The notes: a model not told the origin generated them from the letters alone. Positions 1 to 9,760 are shown, counted from the stretch's first letter. The stretch: 64,000 nt of DNA from Metapseudomonas boanensis (GCF_018704125.1 NZ_JAGTIS010000004.1:124001-188000); one strand, 5' to 3'. Numbers and translations are program-made.

Positions 1-1227
1 GCTGAAGCCCTGATCCCGGCCAGCGGCGTCGCGCAAGCTCAGCTTCAACGGATTGCTCGGGTCGGGCGTGACGGTCATGACTGCACCGTCGCTCAGGCGG
101 CGTGCCTGATAGCTGGAGCCATCGAACTCGAGGCGATAGTCGCTGGTTCCGAGCAGGCGCGTGTCGTCGATCGACAGGGATGCATCGGCCGATGATGTGT
201 TGTCGCTGAACGCACGGGCACGGAGGTCCGCCAACTGCGGATCGTTGTAGTCGCCGAACAGCATCGAGCCGACCTGCCCTTTGAGGTCGAGCCCCTGACC
301 CAGCTGACCGTTGACCTGGTCGCTGATAGCGAGGGCCAGGCGACCCAGGGAATTGGTCGACGGATCGAGGACCTCGCTGCGGTAGCGGATCAGCCCACCC
401 AACTCGCCACCACTGACCTGGGGCGTGACGTTCTGATGCGTCCCGCCGTTGACCAGCTCAACTTCGAAGCGGCTTGGATCACCCTGACCGTTGACGATCT
501 GCAGGCGACTTACCGTGCTGCCGACCACTAGCGGCTGGCCGCTGCCGATGAACAGGTTGAGGCTGTTGTCGTCCTGTTTGACAACGTTCACCCCGATATA
601 GCTGGACAGCTGGCGTACGGCCTCATCGCGAGCATCGAGCAAGTCGTTGGGTTGCTTGCCGTTGGCCGATGCTTCGGCAATGGCATTGTTGAGACTGCCG
701 ATCGAGGTGGCCAGGCGGTTGACCTGTTCGCTGACCGTGACCATCTGGCTGTTGATGAAGCCATTCTGCTCGCTGAGACGGTCATGCAGGGTATTGAAGC
801 GCCTGGCGAGGCCTTCAGCTTCAGCCAGCACCAGCTCACGGGCCGGAGTGTTGGCCGGGTCTTCCGCCGCGGTCTGCAGGGCGGCGAAAAACTTCTGCAT
901 GGACGGCGTAATGCCAGTGGTGGTGCTTGCCAGCAGCGAATCGAGCTGATCGATCTGACTCTTGTATGCGGTCACATCGCTGTTCAGGGCCGTGGAGTTG
1001 CGCAACTGGGAGGTGAGGAACTCACTGTAGGTGCGTCGAACCTCGGTCAGCGCAGCGCCGGAGCCGATATAGCCTGCCCCGCTGAACTGAGGGAGTCGAG
1101 TGGCCTGAGAGGCATCCTGGCGACTGAAGCCCGGAGTGTTGACGTTGGTGATGTTGTGGCCGGTGATGGAGAGTTGCGTCTTGCTGACGCTAAGCCCCGA
1201 CAGGCCAATGTTCAGTAGGTCAGCCAT
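1..1227 (-). CDS. flgK: flagellar hook-associated protein FlgK (HAP1), C-terminus cut off by window edge
   Basis: FlgK forms the first hook-filament junction ring outside the cell. About 409 residues are present and the frame stays open to base 1. The protein starts MADLLNIGLSGLSVSKTQL and soon shows ITGHNITNVNTPGFSRQ, the N-terminal rod/hook/HAP signature that forms the coiled-coil D0 region. A long helical stretch with RELVLAEAEGLARRFNTLHD follows, as in other FlgK proteins. The ATG lies 9 nt downstream of the flgJ stop, so this is the distal part of the flgFGHIJK operon. The usual Pseudomonas flgL would lie beyond the left edge. The family assignment is firm; only the missing C-terminus is unknown. 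Confidence 0.95.
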   Translation of the reverse strand, partial: MADLLNIGLSGLSVSKTQLSITGHNITNVNTPGFSRQDASQATRLPQFSGAGYIGSGAALTEVRRTYSEFLTSQLRNSTALNSDVTAYKSQIDQLDSLLASTTTGITPSMQKFFAALQTAAEDPANTPARELVLAEAEGLARRFNTLHDRLSEQNGFINSQMVTVSEQVNRLATSIGSLNNAIAEASANGKQPNDLLDARDEAVRQLSSYIGVNVVKQDDNSLNLFIGSGQPLVVGSTVSRLQIVNGQGDPSRFEVELVNGGTHQNVTPQVSGGELGGLIRYRSEVLDPSTNSLGRLALAISDQVNGQLGQGLDLKGQVGSMLFGDYNDPQLADLRARAFSDNTSSADASLSIDDTRLLGTSDYRLEFDGSSYQARRLSDGAVMTVTPDPSNPLKLSLRDAAGRDQGFS

Positions 1228-1236
1228 GACTCAGCC

Positions 1237-2391
1237 TCATGTCCTGGTGGTCTCGCCATCGACGCTGGCGACAGTCTGGTAGATCTGCATGCCACGAGCG
1301 ATCTGGGAAATCTTGCGGGCGTACTGCGGGTCGGTGGCGTAACCGGCTTCCTGCAGCTCGCGCACAAAGCGCTCTGGGTTCTGTGCCGAGTCGAGGGCTT
1401 CCTGATAACGGCCATTGCGCTGCAGGAAGCTGACGAAGTCATGGAAGCTTTGCTCGAAGGAGTTGTAGGCACGGAACGACGCCGCCTCCTTCACCGCCTG
1501 ACCGCCTTTGTATTCGGTGGTCATCACCCGCGCCGATTCGCCATCCCAGCCGCGATGGGACTTGATGCCGAACAGGTTGTGGCTACTGCTGCCGTCTTTC
1601 TGGCGGATGACCGACTTGCCCCAGCCGGTTTCCAGCGCAGCCTGGGCCACCAGGTAGCGCGGGTCGACGCCGATGCGTTCGGCGGCATCGATGGCCATCG
1701 GCAGCAGGGTTTCGATGAAGTCATTGCGTGAGGCGAATACCGACTTGCCGACGCCGGTCACGCTGACACGGCCCTGGTCGGCAACCGAGTCGCGCTCAGG
1801 CGCGGCAAAGGCTCTGGCTGGTGCCCAGTCGTTGCCGGCCAGGGGCTGCGCTGCCTGGGTTCGTTCGGCGGATGGCACGATGCCTGCGACCTGGCGCTCG
1901 CTCAGCTTGCCGGGCAATGCCAGGCGACGCTGGTTGATCAGCCTGGAGTCATCGCGCGTCTCAGTGACAGCGGTGGCTGAGCTGCCGACCGGTTTCTGCG
2001 GTGCACCCTGCAGGGCGCCATTCACCTCGGCGAAGGGGTTGGCTCGCCCGGCGTAACTCTTGGTCTTCGACAGCTGACGCGTGAGGACATCGGCCAGGCC
2101 GAGGCCGCCTTCCTTGGAAATGGTCACGGCCAACTGCTGGTCGTGCATTTCCTGGTAGGTCTTGGTTTCGTTGCTGTTCAGGTAATTGCCTTCGGCGAAC
2201 ACTTCGCCCGCCGAACGCATGGATTTCATCATCTCGTTGAGGAACAGCGATTCGAATTCCTGGGCCACCTTGCGGATGTTGGCCTCACTGTCGCGATCCT
2301 TGCCGACCTTGAGCTGGTTGAGGCGGTTCAGGTCGGTGTAGGCGCCGGAATCGAATTTGGAGCCGCCAGCGGCGGAGAGCTTGGAGTTCAT
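1237..2391 (-). CDS. flgJ: FlgJ, rod-binding protein with C-terminal muramidase
   Basis: FlgJ caps the growing rod and cuts peptidoglycan so the rod can cross the periplasm. The 384-residue protein has the two expected parts. The N-terminal rod-binding segment (residues about 30-110) contains VAQEFESLFLNEMMKSMRSA and EMHDQQLAVTISKEGGLGLA. The C-terminal glucosaminidase/muramidase domain (about 230-375) contains AQAALETGWGKSVI with the catalytic-type Glu, then FGIKSHRGWDG and RFVRELQEAGYATDPQYA. A Ser/Ala/Pro-rich linker joins them. This two-domain form is normal for Pseudomonas. It sits between flgI (10 nt upstream) and flgK (9 nt downstream), so it is co-transcribed. Confidence 0.95.
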   Translation of the reverse strand: MNSKLSAAGGSKFDSGAYTDLNRLNQLKVGKDRDSEANIRKVAQEFESLFLNEMMKSMRSAGEVFAEGNYLNSNETKTYQEMHDQQLAVTISKEGGLGLADVLTRQLSKTKSYAGRANPFAEVNGALQGAPQKPVGSSATAVTETRDDSRLINQRRLALPGKLSERQVAGIVPSAERTQAAQPLAGNDWAPARAFAAPERDSVADQGRVSVTGVGKSVFASRNDFIETLLPMAIDAAERIGVDPRYLVAQAALETGWGKSVIRQKDGSSSHNLFGIKSHRGWDGESARVMTTEYKGGQAVKEAASFRAYNSFEQSFHDFVSFLQRNGRYQEALDSAQNPERFVRELQEAGYATDPQYARKISQIARGMQIYQTVASVDGETTRT

Positions 2392-2401
2392 CGCCGCGTC
2401 C

Positions 2402-3502
2402 TCAGATCACGATCAGGTCGGCCTGCAGGGCGCCGGCTTGCTTGAGCGCCTCGAGGATGGCCATGAGGTCGGAAGGCGCTGCGCCCACCTGGTTCACCGC
2501 ACGAACGATCTCGTCGAGGGTAGTGCCCGGGCCGAACTTGAACATCGGCTTGGCCTCCTGGTCGGCGCTCACCCGCGAGCGTGGCACCACAGCGGTCTGC
2601 CCACCGGATAAGGCCTCGGGCTGGCTGACGATGGGGTCCTCGGTGATGGTCACGGTCAGGCTGCCATGAGTCACGGCCGCCGGTTGCACACGCACGTTCT
2701 GGCCAATGACGATGGTGCCCGTCCGCGAGTTGATGATGACTTTGGCCACCGCCTGGCCGGCTTCCACTTCCAGGTTCTCGATCACTGACAGGTAGTCGAC
2801 GCGCTGGTTCGGGTCCAGCGGCGCGCTCACGCGTACCGAGCCGCCATCGACGGCCTGGGCGACGCCCGGGCCGAGCAGCTCGTTGAGCTTGTCGACGATG
2901 TTCTTCGCAGTGGTGAAGTCCGGACGGTTGAGGTTGAGGGTCAGGTAGTTGCCCTGCTCGAAGCCGCTCGGCACCGGGCGCTCCACGGTGGCGCCAGCAG
3001 GAATGCGACCGGATGACGGGACGTTGACGGTGATCTTCGAGCCGTCGCTGCCCTCGGCGTCGAAGCCCCCCACCACCAGGTTGCCCTGGGCGATCGCATA
3101 GACGTTGCCGTCGATCCCCTTGAGCGGCGACATCAGCAGGCTGCCGCCTCGCAGGCTCTTGGCGTTGCCGATGGAGGAGATGGTGACGTCGATGGTCTGG
3201 CCGGGCTTGCTGAACGGCGGCAGGTCGGCGTGGATGGATACCGCGGCGACGTTCTTCAGCTGCACGTTGCCGACGCTGGCCGGCACCTTGATACCGAACT
3301 GCGCCAGCATGTTGTTGAAGGTCTGCAGGGTAAAAGGCGTCTGGGTGGTCTGGTCACCGGTGCCGTTCAGGCCCACCACCAGGCCGTAGCCGATCAGCTG
3401 GTTGGTTCGCACGCCCTGGATGCTGGCCAGGTCCTTCAGACGCTCGGCCTGGGCAAGGCCAGCAACGACCAGCAGGCAGAAGGCGGAAATCAGTCGCTTC
3501 AT
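2402..3502 (-). CDS. flgI: flagellar P-ring protein FlgI
   Basis: FlgI is exported to the periplasm and assembles into the peptidoglycan (P) ring around the distal rod. The protein begins [19 protein letters not shown], a clear Sec signal peptide with cleavage after AQA. The mature part starts [20 protein letters not shown] and contains [13 protein letters not shown], both hallmarks of the family. It ends with the conserved [20 protein letters not shown] region. I chose the ATG at 3502 because it has an AGG Shine-Dalgarno 8 nt upstream and a proper signal peptide. An alternative ATG four codons upstream (3514) overlaps the flgH stop in an ATGA. About 366 residues is the usual size. Confidence 0.95.
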   Translation of the reverse strand: MKRLISAFCLLVVAGLAQAERLKDLASIQGVRTNQLIGYGLVVGLNGTGDQTTQTPFTLQTFNNMLAQFGIKVPASVGNVQLKNVAAVSIHADLPPFSKPGQTIDVTISSIGNAKSLRGGSLLMSPLKGIDGNVYAIAQGNLVVGGFDAEGSDGSKITVNVPSSGRIPAGATVERPVPSGFEQGNYLTLNLNRPDFTTAKNIVDKLNELLGPGVAQAVDGGSVRVSAPLDPNQRVDYLSVIENLEVEAGQAVAKVIINSRTGTIVIGQNVRVQPAAVTHGSLTVTITEDPIVSQPEALSGGQTAVVPRSRVSADQEAKPMFKFGPGTTLDEIVRAVNQVGAAPSDLMAILEALKQAGALQADLIVI

Positions 3503-3513
3503 GGTCAGCCTCA

Positions 3514-4227
3514 TCAGAACGGGAACAGCGGGCTCATGAAGAACCGATCGAACCAGCCAGGCTGGCTGGCATCCGCGAAGGCGCCGGTGCCGGAATAGGT
3601 AATGCGCGCATCAGCCACGCGAGTCGAAGGCACGGTGTTGTCGGTGGCGATATCGTCCGCGCGAACCAGGCCTGCGATGCGGACCAGTTCATCGCCAGTG
3701 TTCAGGGTCAACCACTTCTCGCCACGCACCGAGAGAATGCCGTTAGGCAGTACTTCTGAGACAGTGACGGTGATCGAACCGGACAGGCTGTTGCTCTGCC
3801 CTGCCTTGCTGTCGCCCTTGGTGTCCCGCTCGCCGCTGTATGAAGCGTCCAGGCTCAGCCGCGCAGCATCCAGCGGATTGAGGCCGCCGTTGGGGTTGTT
3901 CACCGAGACGCCGCCACCGAACAGCGAAGTCAGGCCGATGTTGGCCTTGCTGTCCTTCTGGATCTGCGAGTTGGCATTCTTGCTGGCCTGGGTGCGCTCA
4001 TTGAGGGTGATGGTGATGATGTCGCCCACCCGATAAGCCTTGCGATCATCATAGAGGTTGGTTTCGAAACCGGCCTGGTAGATGGCGCCGTTGTTCTGCG
4101 CAGCCGGCAACGGCGTGCGCGGCAGCACGGGCGCGTAGTACGGATCGTTCGGCTTCGGCGCCGGCTGGACACAGCCCTGAAGCAAGGTGATGCCAAGCAG
4201 CGAGAGAAGGATGATCGGCCGGTTCAT
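3514..4227 (-). CDS. flgH: flagellar L-ring lipoprotein FlgH
   Basis: FlgH is the outer-membrane lipoprotein that forms the L ring. The 237-residue product starts [19 protein letters not shown], a lipoprotein signal peptide with an LQGC lipobox and lipid attachment at Cys19. The mature region shows the family motifs: [20 protein letters not shown], then [20 protein letters not shown] and [20 protein letters not shown]. It lies between flgG (17 nt upstream) and flgI (overlapping or 11 nt downstream), as in other Pseudomonas operons. Confidence 0.96.
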   Translation of the reverse strand: MNRPIILLSLLGITLLQGCVQPAPKPNDPYYAPVLPRTPLPAAQNNGAIYQAGFETNLYDDRKAYRVGDIITITLNERTQASKNANSQIQKDSKANIGLTSLFGGGVSVNNPNGGLNPLDAARLSLDASYSGERDTKGDSKAGQSNSLSGSITVTVSEVLPNGILSVRGEKWLTLNTGDELVRIAGLVRADDIATDNTVPSTRVADARITYSGTGAFADASQPGWFDRFFMSPLFPF

Positions 4228-4244
4228 GACAACTACCTCAGGCG

Positions 4245-5030
4245 TTACAGGTTCTGCGTGACGAAGGCGAGCATCTGGTCAGCGGTGGAGATGACCTTGG
4301 AGTTCATCTCGTAGGCGCGTTGGGTGGTGATCATGTTCACCAGCTCTTCGACGGTGCTGACGTTGGAGTTTTCCAGGGTGTTCTGTAGCACGGTGCCAAG
4401 GCCGGTCAGGCCCGGCGTGCCGATCTGCGGCGCGCCGCTGGAGGCGGTCTCCAGGAACAGGTTGTTGCCGATTGCCTGCAGGCCCGACGGGTTGACGAAG
4501 TCGGCGGTCTGGATGTTGCCGATCACCTGCGGGGCCGGGTTACCCACGGTGGTCACGGAGACGGTGCCGTCCTCGCCGACGGTGAAAGTCTGTACTTCGG
4601 GCGGCACCACGATGGCTGGCTCGAGGGCAAAGCCCTGCGAGGTCACCATCTGGCCATCGGAGTTGAGGTGAAAGCTGCCGTCGCGGGTATAGGAAACGGT
4701 GCCGTCCGGCATCAACACCTGGAAGAAACCGCGGCCGTTGACCGCCAGGTCCAGCGGTTGCTCGGTGGTTTGCAGGCTGCCCTGACTGAAGATTTTCTGC
4801 GTACCTGCAATGCGCACGCCGGTACCCAGTTGCAGCCCGGTGGGCAGCTCGCTGTCCTGGCTCGACTGGCCACCCGGTTGCCGGCGAACCTGGTACAGCA
4901 GGTCTTCGAACTCGGCGCGGTCGCGCTTGAAGCCGGTGGTCGAGACGTTCGCCAGGTTGTTGGAAATGGTGGTCAGGTTCATGTCCTGGGCGGACAGGCC
5001 GGTCTTGCTGACCCAAAGTGCCGGAAGCAT
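4245..5030 (-). CDS. flgG: distal rod protein FlgG
   Basis: FlgG builds the distal rod of the flagellar axle. It has the N-terminal bb-rod signature [20 protein letters not shown] and the C-terminal [20 protein letters not shown] block, with IRISGTQ-like and [14 protein letters not shown] motifs between. I chose the ATG at 5030 ([16 protein letters not shown]), because GAGGAGA is correctly spaced for it but almost touches the alternative ATG at 5036. The product of 261 residues is the normal FlgG length. Confidence 0.95.
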   Translation of the reverse strand: MLPALWVSKTGLSAQDMNLTTISNNLANVSTTGFKRDRAEFEDLLYQVRRQPGGQSSQDSELPTGLQLGTGVRIAGTQKIFSQGSLQTTEQPLDLAVNGRGFFQVLMPDGTVSYTRDGSFHLNSDGQMVTSQGFALEPAIVVPPEVQTFTVGEDGTVSVTTVGNPAPQVIGNIQTADFVNPSGLQAIGNNLFLETASSGAPQIGTPGLTGLGTVLQNTLENSNVSTVEELVNMITTQRAYEMNSKVISTADQMLAFVTQNL

Positions 5031-5076
5031 CGTCATTCTCCTCGGGCGCCAGAATCATGGCGCCGCGTACTGGTGA

Positions 5077-5820
5077 TTAGCTGAGTTGCAAGACCCGCGC
5101 CATTGCCGAGGCGTTGTCCTCGGCGGTGCGCATCATCTTCACGGAAAGCTCGAACTGGCGGGACAGCGAGAGGATGGCCGTCATCTCTTCCACGGCGTTC
5201 ACGTTGCTCGCCTCGAGGAAGCCGGAAGTCAGGCGCACGGAGGCATCCGCCTCGGCCGGCTGCTGCGGGTCCTTGAGGCGGATCAGGCCGTCGGGGCCCT
5301 TCTGCAGCTGCTTGGGATCCGGGTTGACCAGCTTGATACGGTCGACTTCGGCCACCACGTTCGGCGCCTCACCGAGTGCGCGGATGCTGATGGTGCCGTC
5401 CTGGCCGATCTCGACTTTCTGCTCCGGCGGAATGGCAATCGGTCCGGCGTTGCCCATGACCGGCAAACCGTTGCCGGTACGCAGTTGACCCAGGGCATCG
5501 ATCTGCAGGCTGGCAGTACGGACATAAGCCTCGCTGCCATCGGCAGCCTGCACAGCTACCCAGCCCTCCCCTTCGACGGCGACATCCAGATCACGACCAG
5601 TTTCCTGCAGGGCACCCGGGGTGAAGTCAGTGCCTGGGCGCTCGGTCATGGCATAGACACGCGCCGGAAGGCTGTCACCGAATACCGGCATGGAGCGGGC
5701 CTGTTCGAAATCTCGACGGAAACCCGTAGTGGAAATGTTCGCCAGGTTGTTGGCGTGGGCGCGCTGGGCCAGGGTGTTCTGACTGGCGCCGGACATCGCG
5801 ACGTACAGCATCTTGTCCAT
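5077..5820 (-). CDS. flgF: proximal rod protein FlgF
   Basis: FlgF is a proximal rod subunit of the flagellar basal body. The protein starts MDKMLYVAMSGASQNTLAQ and carries the rod signature ANNLANISTTGFRRDFEQAR. The C-terminal block NVNAVEEMTAILSLSRQFEL is also typical. The ATG at 5820 is preceded by GGAGA at proper spacing. A longer reading frame to 5868 exists but adds residues with no family match. It is the first gene of the flgFGHIJK block and lies behind a sigma-54 promoter at 5871-5886. Length 247 residues, as expected. Confidence 0.94.
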   Translation of the reverse strand: MDKMLYVAMSGASQNTLAQRAHANNLANISTTGFRRDFEQARSMPVFGDSLPARVYAMTERPGTDFTPGALQETGRDLDVAVEGEGWVAVQAADGSEAYVRTASLQIDALGQLRTGNGLPVMGNAGPIAIPPEQKVEIGQDGTISIRALGEAPNVVAEVDRIKLVNPDPKQLQKGPDGLIRLKDPQQPAEADASVRLTSGFLEASNVNAVEEMTAILSLSRQFELSVKMMRTAEDNASAMARVLQLS

Positions 5821-5870
5821 GAAAATTCTCCGAGTGGGCGTTGCCGCCCTCTGCTCTTTGACTTCCATCT

Positions 5871-5886
5871 AGCAAGCGCCGTACCA
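5871..5886 (-). promoter_or_regulatory. sigma-54 (RpoN) promoter of the flgFGHIJK operon
   Basis: On the minus strand the sequence is TGGTACGGCGCTTGCT. It matches the consensus TGGCACG-N4-TTGCW with one mismatch and has exactly 10 nt between the invariant GG (-24) and GC (-12). It lies 51 nt upstream of the flgF start. In Pseudomonas the rod/hook operons are RpoN/FleR-dependent, which fits. Confidence 0.85.
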
Positions 5887-5930
5887 GCCCCAAACATTAA
5901 CCGTAAGACTTTGAATATTAAGGGTTTATA

Positions 5931-5956
5931 AAAATAAAAAAGCCCCATATAGGGCC
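5931..5956 (-). terminator. Rho-independent terminator after flgE
   Basis: On the minus strand a short GC stem (GCCC/GGGC with a TATAT loop) is followed by TTTTTTATTTTT. It lies about 210 nt past the flgE stop and just before the flgF sigma-54 promoter, so it separates the flgBCDE and flgFGHIJK transcripts. Confidence 0.7.
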
Positions 5957-6011
5957 TTGTCAAAGCGCTGGCGGCGAGGAACTGCCGCCAGCGGCAAGGA
6001 CGTTTGCCGCC

Positions 6012-6126
6012 TGTAGGAGCGAGCTCGCGAATCCGCAGGCCCGGCAGGATGGGCCGGGCGGTGCACCGTTTGGGCCTGCAAACCCCATCGACCCGCACTG
6101 ATGGGTTTCGCTCCGCTCAACCCATC
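6012..6126. repeat. REP-type and GATGGGTT palindromic repeats between flgE and flgF
   Basis: The intergenic DNA holds a REP-like half (TGTAGGAGCGAGCTCGCGA, 6012-6030). It also holds a second palindrome at 6100-6126 in which GATGGGTT and AACCCATC pair around TCGCTCCGCTC. Relatives of the second element occur at 19230-19256. These are dispersed non-coding repeats common in Pseudomonas intergenic DNA. I see no gene here. Confidence 0.7.
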
Positions 6127-6164
6127 CTTCGGATTGTCAACGCCGGCCAACGCGCAGCCACTCA

Positions 6165-7709
6165 TCAACGCAGGTTGATGACAGTCTGGGTAAGGGCACT
6201 CTCGGCTTCGATGGTCTTGGCGCTCGCCTGATAGTTGCGCTGGGCGACGATCAGGTTGACCAACTGATCCGACAGGTCGACGTTCGAGTCCTCGAGCGCG
6301 CCCGACTGGATCGCCCCGAGGGTGCCAGAGCGGGGCGGGTTGCGCACCGGCTCTCCGGAATCAGCGGCCTGGATCCACTGGCTCTTGCCGACCGGTGTCA
6401 GCCCCTGGACATTGGCGAAGTTCGCCAGGATGACCTGCCCCTGCACTCGCGACTGGCCATTGGTGTAGCGAGCAAAGATCTCACCCTGATCACTGATCTC
6501 CACACCCGCCAGCTCTCCCGTGGTGTAACCGTCCTGGGCAACACTGTTGACGGCGAAGGCGCTGGCAAACTGTGTGGCCTGGCGGAAGTCGAGGCTGACA
6601 CCCGAGTTGCTGATCGCCGCTCCATTGGCCAGGAACACTGGGTTTTCCTCACCATTGGAGGTGGACGGCACCCAACTCCTGATCTTCAGGGTGCCATCAG
6701 CATTCATCTCCCAGACATCGGTAGGCTGGGGAGCCGGCATGGCCGGGACTGCGTTTGGATCATAGGCGGCCGGACTGGTGCTGGTGACAGGTTGCAACTG
6801 GCCGACCGAATTGAAGGTCATGTTCGCGCTGACGGGAGTCTTGCCGGCCGCGGCAATGGCGGCGACGACGCTCTCCACCGTGGCGCCTGCAGCCACCGAA
6901 GCCGCACTGGCGGCCGTGACTTGGGCGGGCAGCACGCTGGGATCGGTACCGGCAAGGGTCGCCACCGCGGTAGCAACCGAGGCGGGCGTGGCACCAGCGG
7001 CGCTCGCCGCGGTGCTTGCAGCCAGGTTGGCCACCCCGGCCAAAGGATGGCTGCCATCGATCAGCACATTCATCGTCCAGGCGTTGGGGGCAGTCTTGAC
7101 GAAGAACTGCGTCATCACATGGGCGTTGCCCTGGCTGTCGAAAATGTTCGTCGATGTCGACGAGTTGTAACTGGTTGGATCAGTGGGACTGAACGCATTG
7201 GTTGGAACAGTGCTGGTGGAGTTCAGGTTGAAGCCCTGAGTCACAATGCTGGTGGCCGCAGGCGCCTGGCTTGTTGCCCGGATCCTCAGGTTGCCGATCG
7301 AACCAGTCTGCAGGACACCATTGTCATCCGTGGTGTAGCCCTGAAGGTTGTAGCCGAAGTTATCGACGATGTAGCCGTTGCTGTCAGTCCCGAAGTAACC
7401 CGCCCGCGTATAGCTCAGGGCCCCATTGTTGCTGACCTGGAAGAAGCCATTGCCGTTGATGGCCAGGTCGAGGGCATTCTGCGTGTAGTTGATGTTCCCC
7501 TGATTGAACTGCTGGGAAACGCTCGACAAGAGCGAGCCACTGCCTTGGGGGTTCTTGCCGCCGCCCAGCACGGACGACGCGTAGATATTGGCGAACTCCG
7601 CGCGCGACTGTTTGAAGCCGACAGTGCCCGCGTTGGCAATGTTGTTGCCGGTAATATTGAGATCCGTACTCGCCGATCGCAGGCCACTCAGGCCATTGTT
7701 GAAACTCAT
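6165..7709 (-). CDS. flgE: flagellar hook protein FlgE, with an Ala-rich insertion
   Basis: FlgE polymerises into the universal-joint hook. The 514-residue protein starts [19 protein letters not shown] and has the D0/D1 signature [20 protein letters not shown]. Near the end it has [20 protein letters not shown], the FlgE C-terminal block. The ATG follows AAGGAG at proper spacing. An unusual low-complexity Ala/Val/Thr-rich stretch at residues about 226-293, with repeated AAGAT and SVA units, is inserted in the surface-exposed middle domain. This makes the protein longer than many FlgE proteins. It is the fourth gene of flgBCDE, followed by a terminator. Confidence 0.94.
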   Translation of the reverse strand: MSFNNGLSGLRSASTDLNITGNNIANAGTVGFKQSRAEFANIYASSVLGGGKNPQGSGSLLSSVSQQFNQGNINYTQNALDLAINGNGFFQVSNNGALSYTRAGYFGTDSNGYIVDNFGYNLQGYTTDDNGVLQTGSIGNLRIRATSQAPAATSIVTQGFNLNSTSTVPTNAFSPTDPTSYNSSTSTNIFDSQGNAHVMTQFFVKTAPNAWTMNVLIDGSHPLAGVANLAASTAASAAGATPASVATAVATLAGTDPSVLPAQVTAASAASVAAGATVESVVAAIAAAGKTPVSANMTFNSVGQLQPVTSTSPAAYDPNAVPAMPAPQPTDVWEMNADGTLKIRSWVPSTSNGEENPVFLANGAAISNSGVSLDFRQATQFASAFAVNSVAQDGYTTGELAGVEISDQGEIFARYTNGQSRVQGQVILANFANVQGLTPVGKSQWIQAADSGEPVRNPPRSGTLGAIQSGALEDSNVDLSDQLVNLIVAQRNYQASAKTIEAESALTQTVINLR

Positions 7710-7739
7710 TCGATAACTCCTTGCCGAATCTGCCGGCAG

Positions 7740-8426
7740 TTATTGACCGATGACCTGGACCTTGGACAGCCCGACGCTGCCAATGCCCGCGAGGTTGAGC
7801 ATCAGCTCACCGCCGTTCTGGCCAAGAGTGACGCTGTCGACGTTGGCCGGCAGCATGGTGTAGAGCCCCTTGGTCTCACCGTCGTATTGGGCTTGCGCCT
7901 CGAACTTGTAAGTGCCCGGAGGCATGAGGTTCCCACTCGAGTCCTTGCCGTCCCACATGAAGCTGACGCTTCCGGCGCTTTGCTGCCCCAGGTTGATCCG
8001 GTTCACCACGCTTCCGCTGGTGTCGTAGACATTGACCCAGACGTTGCTGCTGCTGGCCGGCAGCGAGGCGCTGGCCTTGAAGGTCTCGCTGGTGTCCACC
8101 ACTGCTTTCTCGGTGGGCACAATGACCTTGCGGCCGACCAGCGACGACGCCTGTAGCGCCTGGGAAGACTGGTAGCCGGAGAGCAACGACCCCATGCTGG
8201 AGTTGAGCTTCTCGATGCCCTCCACCTGGCTGAACTGCGCCAGCTGGGCGATGAACTCACCGTTTTCCTGAGGCGACAGCGGGTCCTGGTTGTTCAACTG
8301 GGCGACCAGCAGTTCGAGGAACTCGTTCTTGCCAAGGTCCTTGTTGCTCTTGGTCTCGGTCTTGAGGCTGTACTGGTCGAGAACCGACTGGGTGTTGGTC
8401 GCGCTCGTGGCGGTGCTGATACTCAT
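7740..8426 (-). CDS. flgD: hook-capping scaffold protein FlgD
   Basis: FlgD forms the temporary cap under which FlgE subunits assemble. The 228-residue protein contains the conserved N-terminal segment KNEFLELLVAQLNNQDPLSP followed by QENGEFIAQLAQFSQVEGIE. The C-terminal half holds the Ig/tudor-like fold with VSFMWDGKDSSGNLMPPGTY. The start has GAGGGA upstream. It sits between flgC (19 nt) and flgE (30 nt), in standard order. Confidence 0.95.
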   Translation of the reverse strand: MSISTATSATNTQSVLDQYSLKTETKSNKDLGKNEFLELLVAQLNNQDPLSPQENGEFIAQLAQFSQVEGIEKLNSSMGSLLSGYQSSQALQASSLVGRKVIVPTEKAVVDTSETFKASASLPASSSNVWVNVYDTSGSVVNRINLGQQSAGSVSFMWDGKDSSGNLMPPGTYKFEAQAQYDGETKGLYTMLPANVDSVTLGQNGGELMLNLAGIGSVGLSKVQVIGQ

Positions 8427-8445
8427 GCTGTTCCCTCAGGTTCGG

Positions 8446-8895
8446 TTACTGACCCAGGGTCAGCACTTTCTGCATCATCTGCTTGGCGGTGTTCATCATT
8501 TCTGCGTTGGTCTGGAAGGCGCGACTGGCGGAGATCATGTCGGCCATCTCCTCGACCACATTGACGTTCGGGTAGTAGACATAGCCTTCGGCATTGGCGG
8601 CCGGATGGTTCGGCTCGTAGCGCGGAGTCAACGTGCTCTGGTCTTCGATGACGCCGAGCACCTGCACGCCGCTGCCGGACTGATCCTGATCGGCGAACAG
8701 TGAACCGCTGTCGCCAGTGCCGCCCATGGAGTTCTGGAACATGGTGGCGAACACCGGATGGCGCGCACGGTAGGTCTGGTCGATGCTCGAGGAGACCGTC
8801 TCGGCGTTGGCGATATTGCTGGAGATGGTGTTCAGCCGAGTGTTCTGGGCACTCATGCCGGTTCCGGCGATGTTGAAGATGCTGGATAGGGACAT
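8446..8895 (-). CDS. flgC: proximal rod protein FlgC
   Basis: FlgC is one of the small proximal rod subunits. The 149-residue protein has the N-terminal motif MSAQNTRLNTISSNIANAET and the C-terminal block NVVEEMADMISASRAFQTNA, both diagnostic. A GGAGAG Shine-Dalgarno precedes the ATG. It lies 14 nt downstream of flgB and 19 nt upstream of flgD in the sigma-54-driven flgBCDE operon. Confidence 0.96.
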   Translation of the reverse strand: MSLSSIFNIAGTGMSAQNTRLNTISSNIANAETVSSSIDQTYRARHPVFATMFQNSMGGTGDSGSLFADQDQSGSGVQVLGVIEDQSTLTPRYEPNHPAANAEGYVYYPNVNVVEEMADMISASRAFQTNAEMMNTAKQMMQKVLTLGQ

Positions 8896-8909
8896 GGCTT
8901 GGCTCTCCG

Positions 8910-9317
8910 TTATTCGCCGCGCAGGGCGCCGATCAGGCCTTTGAACTTGCTGTTGAGCAAGGTGAAGCTGGCCTGGAATTGCATGGCGTTCTCGGTGTAG
9001 TTCGACTGCTCGATCTGCGGATCGACGGTGTTCTGATCGATCGACGCCTGGAATGGAATGCGGTACTGCAGCGCGGCCTCGCCCATCTGGATGCCCTCAG
9101 CGGCGATGTGGCGCTGGCTGGTCCGAGTGGCCTGGAAGCTGCCGCCAACAGTCTTCTGCGATTGCTGTGCGAGCACGCTGGCGAAGTCGAGGTCACGAGC
9201 CTTGTAGTTCGGGGTATCGGCGTTGGCGATGTTATTGGCCAGCACCTCGCCACGCTGAGCGCGGAAGCTGAGGGCTTGCTGGTGGATGCCGAGTGCCTTT
9301 TCGAAACTGATGCTCAT
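8910..9317 (-). CDS. flgB: proximal rod protein FlgB
   Basis: FlgB is the innermost proximal rod subunit. The protein starts MSISFEKALGIHQQALSFRA and contains the rod motif LANNIANADTPNYKARDLDF. It ends in a typical MQFQASFTLLNSKFKGLIGA segment. The start at 9317 (135 residues) was chosen over a longer frame to 9383, because the extra residues do not resemble FlgB and would run over the sigma-54 promoter. It is the first gene of flgBCDE. In many Pseudomonas genomes cheR lies directly upstream; here about 22 kb of other DNA intervenes. Confidence 0.94.
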   Translation of the reverse strand: MSISFEKALGIHQQALSFRAQRGEVLANNIANADTPNYKARDLDFASVLAQQSQKTVGGSFQATRTSQRHIAAEGIQMGEAALQYRIPFQASIDQNTVDPQIEQSNYTENAMQFQASFTLLNSKFKGLIGALRGE

Positions 9318-9366
9318 GGTCCGTAACCTTTGCCAGTGGCAATGCTGGGTTGCTTGCCAAAGTGTC

Positions 9367-9382
9367 AGCAAAGGCCGTGCCA
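9367..9382 (-). promoter_or_regulatory. sigma-54 (RpoN) promoter of the flgBCDE operon
   Basis: On the minus strand TGGCACGGCCTTTGCT is a full match to TGGCACG-N4-TTGCW with the required 10 nt between GG and GC. It lies 50 nt upstream of the flgB start, so the 5' leader would be short. Confidence 0.92.
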
Positions 9383-9555
9383 TTTATTTTTTCCCTTTAT
9401 TTTCAATGCCTTGGAAAGTTACCCCGGTAACAGCAAAGGCAAAAGCGGCAAAGCGGTTCCGCCTGTTGCCAAGGGGCGGCAAAGGCGGCAGGCGGCATTG
9501 CCGCTTGGCAAGGCAAAGGTGCTCAGAGGAAGACCGCTTCGCTAATGAACCCACC

Positions 9556-9695
9556 CCGTAGGAGCCAGCTTGCTGGCGAATGCGGGGCTGGGATCGCGAG
9601 CAAGCTCGCTCCCACGGCACGGCGATCGGCGTCGACCCGTCACGCTTGCAGGAGCCAGCTTGCTGGCGAATGTGGGGTTGGGTTCGCGAGTAAGA
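9556..9695. repeat. REP cluster (three elements) downstream of the aru operon
   Basis: Three REP-type palindromes lie in a row: CGTAGGAGCCAGCTTGCTGG at 9557-9576, an inverted copy ending GCAAGCTCGCTCCCACGG at about 9600-9617, and CAGGAGCCAGCTTGCTGGCG at 9650-9669. Each is followed by a related GGGGYTGGGWTCGCGAG half. The 378-nt gap between flgB and the quinone reductase gene otherwise contains only the flgB promoter. Confidence 0.85.
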
Positions 9696-9760
9696 ACCAG
9701 GCCTCCCCCTTTCTCCTACCAAGCGCCCCGCTCGAAGGTGGCCCCCACGGCTAGCTCGCC

